From assembly GCA_030734395.1 (NCBI GenBank), contig JAUZTG010000042.1:2356001-2420000 (forward strand): a stretch of 64,000 nt of DNA, in the 5' to 3' direction. Below the pieces are notes generated by a model that worked only from the letters and a program-made list of their open reading frames with translations, was not told where the DNA came from and did not search any database. Made by a program: the position numbers and the translations under genes. Shown one piece after another: positions 43,558 to 54,559 of the stretch. Numbering within the stretch: position 1 is the first letter of the stretch; the number at the start of each line of letters is the position of its first letter. The stretch comes from Sarocladium kiliense. Lineage: Eukaryota; Ascomycota; Sordariomycetes; Hypocreales; Sarocladiaceae.

Positions 43558-45483
43558 TTAGATGACGTACTAGTTCGAGCGAATTAGCAATTTGATCATG
43601 GTAGAACATGGCCCTGAGAAGGTGCTATGCCATGAAGATTGAACTCACAGGAATGAAGAGGTAGGGCACACGGCGCTCGTACTCGAGCCATGCCTCACCG
43701 TACTTGTGCCTGCAGCGGGTGATATCACGCCAGGCACGGTGCGCAATCATGCAGCAGAAGAACACCGGGTAGAACCAAGGGAAGGGGCTGTTGAAGCCGG
43801 TGATGAGACCCCAGGACACGGAGAACCAGACATCGGCGGTGTAGTGGATCTTGCGGGCGAGGCCATACCAGCCGTCAACGAGGATGGTGCCGGCGGGGGA
43901 CTTGATAACCTTGGGGTTGTGGACGGTCTGCCATGGAACCTGGGGGAAGGTCCAACGGTAGATAATCTTGCCGGTCTCCGCGGTACGGAAACGGTTCTTC
44001 TGGGAGTTGCAGCTGTCCCAGACCCAGTACCAGAAGAGGTAAGCAGCGGTAAAGGCACCAAGAGCCCAAGGGTTCCAGCGGTAGGTGTCAGGGTGATGGT
44101 TGGCAAGGTAGATTGTGCAGTGGCAGTAGGACAAAGGGACACCCGCGAGGTTCCAGAAGATAAGCATGAATCCCCACTTCTCGAAGTACATGTCCCAGGT
44201 AGTGATAATGAGCTCCTCGGCCTTGCCGCAGGCGTTGGCGTAAAGCCAGTGAGCCATCAACAAGAAGCAGACCTCGCCAGACACAAAGCCGTACTGTTCG
44301 TATTGACGAGCAGCTGTGGCGAGACTGAGAATGAGGAGGAAGTACCACGGCATGCGAACCTCGCAGAACATCTTGAAGTCGAGGATGCCGAACATACGAG
44401 GGTTGAGCTCGGCGCCCATGAAGAAGTCATAGATGGGGTAGCCGGTCATGCGGTGCTGCTTGCCGCGCCAGAGGGCAGAGAAGTAGGCGACGAAGGAGAC
44501 GATGAACCCGCTGAGGATGGCGACGGACAGCAGGGGGCCGAACTCATCGATGATGTTATACAATCGAAAGAGGCCGCTGAAGTGCAAAACGCCGAGGACA
44601 GCGAGGGTCGTGTACATGCTAGCGTAGGCATTGCAGAAATATGGAAGACGCTTGCCACCAGCGTGAGGCAGAGGCTTTCCATAGCCCCAAACTCCAGGAA
44701 GGGTGCAGTAGCAGAAGCCCTCGAAGACCAGGTAGGACCAGTACCAAACCCAAACCTTCAGCTTCGGGAAAGCACCGGTGTAGACGAGGTTGGCAAGATG
44801 GCGGACGAAATCGAGGTAGGACTGGTCAGGGCTGCTGCGAGTTGGGATTTTGCCGTCATAGTAGGTTGCGCCGATCCACATGTACCACATGAGGATAGGG
44901 AAGAAGATCATGAGAGCCAGAGCACCGAAAGAGCCACCAAACTCGAATTCGCCAGAGTAATCGACCTTGGGATCCAGGCCAGGGCGCCAGCCATCAATCA
45001 TAGGCTCCTCCTTAACATCGGTGTTGTCAGCCACAGTCTCGGGGCCGACGGCAGCCTGGCGTTTGGCAGCGGTGCCGTTGGCGAGGCCCGTAGTGTGACC
45101 ATTAGCATGACCGTTGGCATGGCCGTTGGTGTGGCCATTCGCATGGCCATTCGCATGGCCATTGGTGGCAGGCTTCGCCATGTCGTCTTCGTTTTCAAGT
45201 GGAGTAACTTTGCGAGTGGTGCGGCGACGAGTTGATCGAGTCTTGGGGGCAGTCTCTGAGGCAGAAGCAGAGTCGTTGTCGGCTTCAGAGAGATCTGGTG
45301 GGAAAGAGGATTGACGGCGTGTTGAAGAACGGCTACTTGTCTCTACCATACCATCATAGAGCTCCTTCTTCCTAGAAACGTCAAGTCGGTCAGTTATCAG
45401 ATCTGGAAAAAGTCGTGTTCATCGGAGAAAGGGGTAGAAATATCATACTTTGGTGTTTGTCGTAGGGAGTACCTGGTTGACAT
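43558..45483 (-). CDS. erg4: C-24(28) sterol reductase (last step of ergosterol synthesis)
   Basis: ER membrane enzyme reducing the C-24(28) double bond of the side chain to give ergosterol. Three exons (45483-45449, 45371-43649, 43569-43558) encode 589 aa. Exon 1 (MSTRYSLRQTP) joins KKKELYDGMVET, a conserved fungal N-terminus. The last exon is just 12 nt and encodes YVI and the stop, restoring the normal ending YLFIPYVI. A disordered N-terminal region with a His/Asn/Gly repeat precedes the catalytic membrane part. Family marks are FDFFMGAELNPR-like YDFFMGAELNPR, NAYASMYTTLAVL, NLAGVPLSYCHCTIYLANH and HYTADVWFSVSWGLITG, followed by HRAWRDITRCRHKYGEAW (reductase NADPH-side motif). Confidence 0.96.
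45095..45163 (-). repeat. In-frame NGH repeat in Erg4 N-terminus
   Basis: Six Asn-Gly-His triplets alternate with Ala or Thr over 23 codons. The nucleotide unit is 12 bases (plus strand GGCCATTCGCAT and close variants), so the array arose by slippage or unequal exchange. Confidence 0.9.
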
Positions 45484-47213
45484 GATGGAATCGGGAGCAA
45501 CCTCGTCAAGAGAGATCGCAACTTATATACCCAGAGTGGTAGCTGAAGCGCAACACAAGAGAAAGGAAGCAACGCACGAGGCTTTGGAGCCCAACACGTA
45601 GCAACTCGATCTGCAGAAAGGAACGACGCGACCCCAGGGGTATCGCAAAAGAAGAAGCCAGTCGACTGCTACACGAGAGGTGCAGTAGCGCCGGGACGGG
45701 ACAAGAAAATAAAAAATAAAAGTCAAAAAAAGGAGAAGAGAGAGTGGACCTCGCAAGGATTGAGCGAGGGAGAAAGGATAGGAGAAACAAGAAGACGCGG
45801 GGTGGAAGGAGAGAAAAGAAGTCGGGGTAGTGATGAGAACGGAAAAGGGACTTGTTGACGCGCGCGAGGCTCTCGGGATGGGCTGAAAAAGCCAGGTACC
45901 ATTTACCGGGGCGCGATTGGAGGGGCACTGCAAATTTCCAGGTCTTAGAGACTTTTGTGTTCCACACCCACCAGCATCATTAAACGAACAGCGCCAGTAC
46001 CCCTAGACGGCGAGAGGAGGCGTCCAGTAGGTAGTTGTAATTGCATACCGCTCGGATCTGCATTTGTTGACTTGATGCAGAGGTCATGGGTTATTGGTGC
46101 ACAGGCCGGATGCGCATCACTTGCACGCGGGCCAAGTGTGATCAGGCCTCCATCCTCCTGGCTCAACCAACATTCCAGTCACCTGCTGCAAGATTCGTGT
46201 AGCGATCTACCTAGTCTCGTCTAGAAAATGGGGAAAAGTCAATAGGCCCTTCTACGGATCATAGTCCCCCTGGATCCATCGAACGAGGAAAATGGAGGCC
46301 GCTAATGCCGGCATCGTATAGCAAGACCCAGCTCTCGTTGACGACATTCGGCCACCTTCGAGACACCCAGACTCAACCTTGAGGAACCGACATGAACAAT
46401 CACATTTTGACCATTGGACACTATGGACGGGGGTCCTAGTGCGATCGAATTTGGGCTGGGCGGAGGCAACAGGGATACTACACGAGACGTGCATGCACCC
46501 CGATCGGATGTCCGTGGGGTGGCTTGCTTTGCTTACTCCGTTTTCCACTTGACAGGATGCATGTTTGATGGCACCTAACCGGCCATTTGGATCCTCGTCA
46601 CTGCCTCATCAGGGTGATCAATGAACCTGCTTGTCATCTGCGTGCCTTTGTTCAAGAGCACTTCGGATGCCTCGCCTCGGCCGCTGGTGCTTTCAGTGCG
46701 GTACCTTGTCGGAGGTGCACCCCACGCGGGTCAATACGAACCCGAATACGCGGTGTGACTAGGTAGGTACTCAGGATGTTGGCCATTGAGCCGGTCCAAT
46801 GATCCAACAAACGATAGCCAAACTGATTCGGCCTCGGTCTGACCCATTTTTGCAAGGACCTCGTCTGACTGGAGACGTCTGTGAAGTTCGCAATAGGGAG
46901 GTTTGACTTCTCTACTGGCGGGACTACATGTTGTTTGTTCGGAATCAGCTCTAGAGTCACAGCACTTGGAAGAACCATAAGCGCACCCAACGTCGTTGGG
47001 TTTGGTCTTTGCTCGACAGGCGAGAAACTAAGCTTCGGGGCTTCAAGCCGATGCAATGTAGGGTGGGCAGTTCGCGTCGCCATGCTTTGTACGGGGTTCT
47101 TTTTTTTTTTTTCGACGTGTCTCAAAACCCCCGTGCTAACAAGAGCTTAGAGTAGACAAAGTTATTTCGTATAAATATCTGGCGCTCAGCTGTACAAGTT
47201 TTGAGAGTCAATT
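45484..47213. promoter_or_regulatory. erg4 promoter and unassigned 1.2 kb
   Basis: About 45.5-45.96 kb is strongly purine-rich on the plus strand, that is a C/T-rich leader for erg4. From 46.0 to 47.2 kb I see only weak frames without family resemblance, plus a 13-T run ending at 47112. Confidence 0.45.
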
Positions 47214-47720
47214 TCAAGGCGCAATACCAAACACTGCCATGAGGAATAGCATCAAGCTGACCAGCACCGTTGCATTCTGATAAGTCCTGCGCAACTCCAA
47301 GTCTTTGATATACCATTGACCGTCCACCAATCTCCAAGTCTCATGATAATAACCCCCACCGCGCAGCTCTGCCCATGATCCAAGAGCCTTTGATGTCACC
47401 TGATCCTCAATTCCAAACACCGCTCTGATCTCACCGTCGCGCTCCCCGCTCTCAAACTCCCCCGGTGCGATGTTATGCTGCGAGTTCACACCTGCGAACA
47501 TGCGCTTGTAAAGCTGTGCAAAAGTATCGGCTGAGTCGAAGACGAGTGCTCGGCTGCCAACCATGAGCGGGTTGCCGTTCGCGTCGCAGTATCGTAGCTT
47601 CACGTCTGGGAGGAACACTGTTGCGGCCATCTCATCCCACTGCTTCGTGTCGGCGAGTCGCGCATATCGCGCCTTTTGAGTGCTGATGGCCAAGGCCACC
47701 TCTGGGGATACAGGAGCCAT
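47214..47720 (-). CDS. SnoaL-like (NTF2-fold) protein with C-terminal membrane segment
   Basis: A single exon of 168 aa. The fold class is suggested by ALAISTQKARYARLADTKQW, then AATVFLPDVKLRYCDANGNP, and by HETWRLVDGQWYIKDLELRR, the typical last strands of SnoaL/NTF2-like proteins. These include isomerases, dehydratases and scytalone-dehydratase-like enzymes in fungal secondary metabolism, but no catalytic set can be assigned here. Unlike most relatives it ends in a hydrophobic tail (VLVSLMLFLMAVFGIAP), which could anchor it in a membrane. The neighbours are accessory genes, and an AT-rich spacer separates it from the MFS transporter gene. Confidence 0.8.
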   Translation of the reverse strand: MAPVSPEVALAISTQKARYARLADTKQWDEMAATVFLPDVKLRYCDANGNPLMVGSRALVFDSADTFAQLYKRMFAGVNSQHNIAPGEFESGERDGEIRAVFGIEDQVTSKALGSWAELRGGGYYHETWRLVDGQWYIKDLELRRTYQNATVLVSLMLFLMAVFGIAP

Positions 47721-48782
47721 GTGTTGAAAATGCTTGCGAGGTGTTGAGGGATTTCCAGGACGGTGGTGGGTTGGGAGTCTTATAATAACAAATCATGCAG
47801 AGAGGCTGGATACCTAATTAGGCAGTCGCCGCAGATCGACCCCAAAAACCATATCTGGTTATTTTTCTACAGGTTCTGGATCCTCAGATATGCTTTAATA
47901 GGTAGCAGAGTAGTCATTTAAAGCCAACTCAGCCTGATTCAGAAATGCATCTCGCCTCCTCCAAAAGGTCTCCTTACCTAGATTAAGTTTGAGGTATGAC
48001 TACCCCTAAGAAAGACCGGGTTTCTAGCCAGTCCTTATGAGGCACTTAGTTTACTTTCCTAAACATTTGAACTTCAAGCTGCAACAGGATTGATGTTTTA
48101 ATATCGTGTACGAAGCGGACTCACGCTGGTAAGCCGACTAGCTAGAGGATCCTCCTGCCCCTTGGTGCGATGCTTGACCCCGTTGCTCACGCCTGGAACA
48201 ATTCAAGCCTTATGCTATAATTTACATATTCGTGCAATGGTGCTTTGTAGGAAGTGGCTACACATAATTTACCACAGAGGGTAATTGTGCTACCTGAGAC
48301 AATATAACATGCCTAATGAAGTGGTTGATACTGATTTAACTAGTAGTCTGCTAGCGGTCTGCAGATGTGATTTACAGTTTGCTTATATCAAGAAACTCAT
48401 GCCGGTGAGGCTCGAACTGTATTCCTGTTGTTTCCGCTATAAAGGCTACCCAAAACAAGAAGGACCGAGTTGCTAGAAGTCGGACAACAAAGATCACCAT
48501 GCACCTCTCGATACTTATAAGATACCACAGTGTACCATTCACAAAATTCATCTGTCATTCAACGGGGACGTAGCATATACCCGCCTATGACCTAGGCTAG
48601 CCATCCAGGGTCTATTAATTTGAAGAATAGTCAGGGACAGACCTTGTTTCCATTCGGTTAACCCACGTGCACCACGCTTAGATCGAGTACATCGCCTCCT
48701 CGCCTGCAACTACAACACGCGCCACTACATGTATCTCATCTATCCCTTCCAACGCAACACAACCCCTTAAGTGGCTGGCCGC
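47721..48782. other. AT-rich spacer
   Basis: This stretch of about 1 kb is clearly richer in A and T than the surrounding genes and has no long frames. Two loosely similar segments (near 48000-48035 and 48447-48480) hint at a decayed repeat. I found no terminal repeats or transposase remains. Confidence 0.45.
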
Positions 48783-50559
48783 TTAACGGGACGGGGTCGC
48801 CGTCTGATAATACCTGCCTTTCGACCGAATGGCGGCTCCATATCGGTAGAAGAGCAACGGAACTGGTACGCACGCCAAAGCAAGAAATGCTGGGATTGAG
48901 CTTCCCCAGTGAGTTCCAAGAGCGTCGTACATTCCTATCATCATCAGCATAAACATCATATACAAGCATTAAAGAATACGGACTTGGAGTAAAAAGCGGA
49001 AACGCGGCCCCGAAAAGAGATCTCAAAACTGAGTTGGCGGCTAGTACTGAAGCGGAAAGCATGTCATCTAGTTGTCGGTCAGCAGTGAGCCCTGCGGTCA
49101 ACTCTTTAGCGTTTCATAGAAGAGAACACTTACATGCATCGATAAGATACCCCATAAGGCTGAGAAAAACTAGCACGAGGCCGACCGCGAAGAACCCAGA
49201 CGCGATGATAGGTACAGCCCAATGTATGTCTGGCCCATTTGTCCAGGCGAACCAGAAGAGTCCAATCGGAAGCAAAAAGGAGCCTAGGATGGCCGGCGGC
49301 AAACGTGCCTCTGGGGGGCAAACACCGCCACCTTCGGCGAGAATCCGCATATACCTTTTGTTGTCGTAACCGGCGTAGGCAATAGCAACGAATATTCCAA
49401 CAGTCATGCCTAGGAATGCCAAGCCTCCGACACCTGGTGACCAACCTCGTCCGACTTGAAACACAATAGGGAAAGCGGCAACCATCATATATAAGATGCC
49501 ATAAACAACCGCGATATATAGTGACGTGAAGAATATAATAGGCTCGCGGAAGAGCAGGGCCAAAGGTCGGATTAGGGCTGTCTTGAGCCCCCGGTCGCCG
49601 GTTGTATCGGATTGATCAGCATCGAACTTGGAGATATATGTCATGCCGGTGATATGGGACATTTTCGCTGCCCTTCTTCGTAGGATCACCGGGGCATACG
49701 TTTCGGGAACAAACAGCGTGCATGCAATAAGGATCACCCCGGTGAACATAGCCAGGAGGCCTTGAATCCAGCGCCATCCCCCTTTGGCACCAAGAAAGCC
49801 TCCAACGATGGGACCTGTATTCTTGTTAGCTATGGTTGCAGACGTTGGTAAGAGTCAAGAACGCATACCTATGGTTGGACCAAGGAAAGGAGCCGTCGCA
49901 AAGATTGCGGCCGCGAGACCTCGTTCTGCCGGCAGAAACAAGTCCGCGATCACCCCACCAGAATTAGTCAATGGCGAAGACCCAAAAGCACCACTTAGAA
50001 ATCGACAGATTATTAGTGTTTCAATATTCTGTGCAGCAGCAGAGCCGGCATTGAAGGCTGTTAGAGCAAAATAGGTGATAATGAATGGGATCTGACGGCC
50101 ATAAACCTCAGACAAGGGGGCCCATAACAACGGGCCGATGGCAAACCCAAGGACAAAGAGAGAAACTCCCAGGATAGCTATCTCTGATGACACGCTGAAT
50201 TCCAGCATGATATCAAAAATAGCCGCAGAATAAGCTGTGCTCACGAAGGTCACCGCGAACGTTGCGATGGCTTGAAGGAGAGTGACGGTCCACTTTGTCG
50301 CTGTAGAAAAGTTGACAGGATTTCGGCTGTCTCCTGGAATGAACTCGACAATGAACGGGGTGTCGAGTGTGCCATCTCCGGTATATTGGTAATGCCAGAT
50401 GTCGTCGGTGATGGGAGCCCGGTCGAGAAGTGACTGAAAATGGGCGACAAAACTGTTCGTCGGGTTGGGAGTATCGACTTTTGGCTTAAGACTTAGCTCT
50501 GGCAAAGAGGATGGCCGAGGAGGCTCCATTTTGTCAAGTAGAACCCTTTTCCAGCTCAT
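48783..50559 (-). CDS. MFS transporter, DHA1 drug/polyamine type
   Basis: Proton-coupled exporter in the plasma membrane. Exons are 50559-49869, 49814-49134, 49067-48984 and 48934-48783, giving 535 aa. The long cytosolic N-terminus is followed by DPRNPxNW-type GDSRNPVNFSTATKW, then GPLLWAPLSEVYGRQ (loop 2-3 signature), GAFGSSPLTNSGGVIADLF and, across intron 1, FLGPTIGPIVGGFLGAKGGW (antiporter motif C). The second half has FVPETYAPVILRRRA and ends ASVLAANSVLRSLFGAAFPL and MYDALGTHWG before the last helix. The start at 50559 begins MSWKRVLLDKMEPP. A Met eleven residues later is a possible alternative. It lies next to a small Zn2Cys6 gene on the same strand. Confidence 0.9.
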
Positions 50560-50902
50560 AAGATGACGATTCGAGGTATGAACGTAACAAGGTCAGGAAC
50601 GCTTAAGGTATTTATGTTTCCCCTCTAACTACTCTCAGGTTGAAAATAGACATGTGGGCTTACCTGTAACGAGGCGATGCGAGTGCAGTGCGAGTGCGAG
50701 ATGTGCGAGCGGGTGTATTTTAGTGGGGACTGACTACTCCGTAATCTCTTCATTATTCTATGCTGACCGTATAAGGTAGCTCGAGCAGGGGCACTGATCG
50801 AGCTGAGCGTCGGTGGCGAGGGAGTAAAACATCTGCGATGTATCTTGCCATTCAACATGTCTTGTCTTAGTCTAATCGAGGCCAACAAATTTTAGGAATA
50901 GG
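50560..50902. other. Spacer between regulator and MFS genes
   Basis: The 3' region of the Zn2Cys6 gene and promoter of the transporter gene. Nothing further is seen. Confidence 0.5.
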
Positions 50903-52130
50903 TTAAGGCCAACAAGACGGCTCCTTCACCCAGCTCCTGTGCTCTGCGTCCAGAGATTTAAATGTACGAAGCTTGACACTTCGAGCCCATCCATCCAGCC
51001 ACCAGCGCTTTGGAAGGCGCTCAGGCAAAATACAGAAGTACCAAAAGATAGCCAGCGCCTCTTGTCTCCTATCACGAAGCAGCGGTACAAAGTCATACAT
51101 AACATATGCTAACCAGTTGAATAAGTCGAGCTCATCGGACCCTTTAGATTGGTCAGAGAAGACTATATATATTTCGTTTAGTGCCTTGATTGCGTGGTCG
51201 TAGACGCCTCGGATAGATGGCTCTATGTTGGCTGCCGCAATCTGCGCCCGGAGGGCATCAAGGCACGGATGAGGCTCGGCTCGAAGATTTAGCTGAAAGT
51301 GATTGTTGAAATTGTTCAAAAACGGTCGAACGAGACTGCTTGAAGCCGTGATATTCTTCACGGCATCTCCAAACTGACGCGCCCCTTCGAATAGAGCTAG
51401 CAAGTCTGGACCGTTCTCGACGGCAGGGACGAAACCGTCGCTTGAATCATGGCAGTTAGATACTGCTGCCGCGATTGTTAGAAGTTGACCGGGGATGGCA
51501 AGTTCCAAACGCCTTTCGGATTACAGCACCTACCTAGGTACAGAGCGAGCATGGAGAAGAGGAGTAAGTCTTCTGTTTTCTGTTGATCCGCGGTCGCGTT
51601 GTCTTCGGCCATAAGCTCAGTAGCCCGCTTGGATGCTATGCTGTGGTATAAGATAGACCTTTCAACCAATCGACTCCGGCGTGAAGGATCTTGATATGCC
51701 AGGTGTTGAGCAGCTAGAGATAGTATGCTCAGCATGACAAAATTACTTCGTAGACCAATCTTTACGGCGTTCTGGCGCCAGAAGAGTCGACTTGTCCCGT
51801 CTTCTGTGAGAGTGTCACTCGTTTCGGCGGTCCAGTGGTTCATGAGTTCGAGATCAAGGAGATCAATGCCCGATACGAGACTCTCACCAACCCCCTTCAC
51901 AAGGGAGGTGTTGGGCGCCGGAGAAGCATAGTCGCAAGTTGAAAGCCCTCTTTTGGTGCAGTTGAAGCACCGGGGCTTAACCTCATCGCACTGAAGGATT
52001 TGAATATGTATACCACGTTATTGAACAGCGGCTGACTCACCTTGACTCTACGCGCCTTGCATTGCTTGCAACCTGTTCGCACCTTCCGGTGCGCCTTGAT
52101 GTTCAGGAATCGGCCGTGGCGTAGCCCCAT
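50903..52130 (-). CDS. Small Zn2Cys6 transcription factor
   Basis: Zinc cluster regulator of about 369 aa. Exons are 52130-52041, 51990-51534 and about 51465-50903. The first intron lies within the zinc cluster: exon 1 ends GCKQCKARRVK and exon 2 begins CDEVKPRCFNCTKRGLSTCD, giving all six cysteines. This intron position is common in AflR/UPC2-like regulators of secondary metabolism and drug response. The rest matches the second type of fungal-specific domain (LMNHWTAETSDTL, FVMLSILSLAAQHLAYQDP). The third exon start is uncertain by three bases (51465 or 51462). It is divergent from an RTA1 gene and upstream of an MFS gene on the same strand, so it may control export of a toxic compound. That is inference. 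Confidence 0.82.
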
Positions 52131-52821
52131 TATGCAGACGAGTCGGCCTTTCTCTGCTGCAGGAAAATGGGGAACCTTGGGTTTCTCTTTTCAATAAATT
52201 CGACCCCGAGGTTCAAGCAGATCACAAACCTGCCAGCTGAGGCGGTGTTTAGTTATGCCCCGGCCTAGTGTGCTCCCAATCCACTTGCACATGACAAGGC
52301 AGTGCTGGCTCGTCGATCTGAGAACTTCGAGTATCCACTCTCGCACTCGCTAAAGTTGGTGCGAATGATTCTGTGGGGACTACTATTTTATAGCGCGACT
52401 TGGTATGGAATGTAATTATGCTATGATGTACAATCTCCGGGATCAAGTGCTTGAATGAGCACTGCCTCCAGATGCTTGGCAGAACGTAGCATATTGTTAT
52501 GTTTCTCAGCGAGCTGACGAAGACTGTCATTAATCGACTTGTTCTATGAGTTGCTCGCATTGACCCAAGAAGTGCGAGTGCGAGAACGCCCGTATAATAC
52601 TGAGACAAAGACTGCCCAGCCCATACGAAGCGGAGAGACGGCCATGGATATATATTTCATCTTAGCCATGAAGGCCTTACTTAATTTTGATGTGAATTCT
52701 ATCCAAGAATAAAAAGGGTGCCCTGCCTGAAACCATTGTGCTTGCATCTCAATTCTCTCAAATCGACTTCCTGGTTGCTACTTTCTTCTCTTACTTTCCA
52801 ACTCAAGCAGCTTTCGTCATC
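52131..52821. promoter_or_regulatory. Divergent promoter, Zn2Cys6 gene / RTA1 gene
   Basis: A 690-bp spacer between divergent start codons, moderately AT-rich. No clear CGG pair is seen in it. The last 80 bases are a C/T-rich leader for RTA1. Confidence 0.45.
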
Positions 52822-53882
52822 ATGGATGCTGAGACCGCCTTGGATCTTGGAATCTCACCCGAAAACCTACATCAACTTCCCAATGGCACTTACGTTCACC
52901 GTGGAATGTTTGAGTCGTTCGGCCCGAATGCCAACTGCACAATAGAGCTGTGCCCAATCGAGTGGAGCCCGTACCAGTATCGTCCAAGTCTGCCCGCGAA
53001 CATCACTTTCATGGTCCTTTTTGCCGTTGGTGCTGGCGGTCACATCTATATTAGTTCCCGTTGGGGCGGCTGGAGCTACACTTCTTTTATCACAGTTGGC
53101 TGCATGCTTGCTGTCTTGGGCTACGCTGGACGTGTGCTACTCTGGACGGATCCCTGGAGCTATGCTGGGTTTATGATCCAGATGGTTTTCGTCTCGTGTG
53201 CTCCTGTTCTATTCACAGCTGCAATCTACGTAACTCTATCCAGGGCGTGAGTTTATCCTTCTTGTATCCTGAGATAATTATTTAACGAGGACTAGTATTC
53301 GCTTCTACGCTGTTGAAATAGCACGTCTACCTCCCCGTATCTTCTACATCATTTTTATCTCAGCCGACATGCTGTGTCTCGTGTTCCAAGCCGCTGGAGG
53401 TGCCCTCTCAGCAAAAACTGCTGGGGCTTCTGCAACAGGCACCAATCTCGGTCTCGCGGGCCTCATTCTGCAAGTCGTTGTTATATTTATATTCTGCGGC
53501 TTCTTTATCGACTACATGATTCGCTATATTGGCTTGCTCAAGTCCCGTCGAATGAGTATAAAAAAGGCTATCGGCGCACGCCAAAGACTGTTCTTTGGCG
53601 GTCTCGGATCGGCTATCCTGCTGATTCTTGCGCGGTCAGTGTACCGGGTCGACGAGCTTAGTGAGGGTTACATCGACTCAGACAAGCTGACCAATGAGAC
53701 GTTGTTTATTGTACTCGAGGGAGTGTAAGTCTCCCTATCGTGCCTGGGCTTGTCAGACTGCTAACACTGATCTGCTTAGTCTCATTATCCTTGCAGTCTT
53801 CGGACTACTAATCGGACACCCTGGGCTGGCCTTCTGGCGCGGAGATACAGCAGCCAGATTGACGGCTATTCAACTCCACTGA
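52822..53882 (+). CDS. RTA1-like seven-helix membrane protein
   Basis: Member of the fungal RTA1/lipid-translocating exporter family, linked to resistance to toxic lipophilic compounds and sphingoid-base traffic. Three exons (52822-53246, 53296-53724, 53780-53882) encode 318 aa. After an N-terminal segment with NCTIELCPIEWSPYQYRPSL, seven hydrophobic segments follow. Family marks are the YAGR motif (LGYAGRVLLW), ARxIF-like ARLPPRIFYIIFISADMLCL, QAAGGALSA, and the RSVYRVDELSEGYIDSD motif near the C-terminus, ending GHPGLAFWRG. Its promoter is shared with the small Zn2Cys6 gene. Confidence 0.93.
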
Positions 53883-54559
53883 CTGGAGAAACTTCATTAG
53901 TCCGGCCTGGAAGTTGTTTTTTTAAGCTTATTTGATCCCTTGATTCAATTCCGTTGCTCCATAAATTACTATAATACTAAACATTAGTGATTGATATTTA
54001 TTATTGTCTCTGGGTAACACTGGCGTCAATCTTAGTTTTTTGCTTTATGTTCCCAAAGATCAATGAATGGTGCCAAGCGGAGTTTTGAAACTTGTCCGGT
54101 AGTTAAAGGTTGTTTATTTCATTAATGCTATAGAAGAGCAACAGCAGGAAAGAAAGATAAACGTTAAGCGTGAACTGAATATTAACCATGAAGATATTGG
54201 AATCCTTTACTAGACAGCCCAGGTTGGTATGATAATTACTTGCAATGGCCATAAAAAAGCATCTTGATCATCAATACAGCAGTCGAGTAACAAGCTCAAC
54301 TCATACAGGTCATCAAATCTGCTGCAGATGACTGATCAGAACTTTTGCCGCGGCTCTCTTAGAACGCGGGTACCTTGATCCTTCTCTTCAGCAAAGAATG
54401 GCAACGAATTTTGGGGATCGAATTCTCCTAGATCTTCCTGTCGTACATCCACCTTCGAAAGACTGAGCCGAGAACTGAGCCAGGTATCTTCCGCACAGCA
54501 ACACCATTGAACCTGAGACACGCCTAGATCGTGGGATCGATCCTCGCCTCTCTATTGAC
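53883..54559. other. AT-rich spacer
   Basis: The 3' regions of converging RTA1 and MFS genes. The left 400 bases are the most AT-rich part of the window, with many ATTA/TAAT words. No frames of note. Confidence 0.5.

Noticed and set aside
43706..45235. 509-codon plus-strand frame
   Set aside because: It is the antisense shadow of erg4, whose membrane and catalytic motifs are clear. It is rich in Glu, Asp, Gly and Val, as expected of antisense of a membrane protein gene.
46652..47125. Minus-strand frame of 157 codons upstream of the SnoaL-like gene
   Set aside because: It starts with a poly-Lys from the T-run and shows no family. A shorter start (MATRTAHPTL) is possible, but nothing else supports it.
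48398..48480. tRNA-like segment on the minus strand (GTTCGAGCC word)
   Set aside because: The B-box-like word is not followed by a matching T-stem and no A box lies at the right distance.
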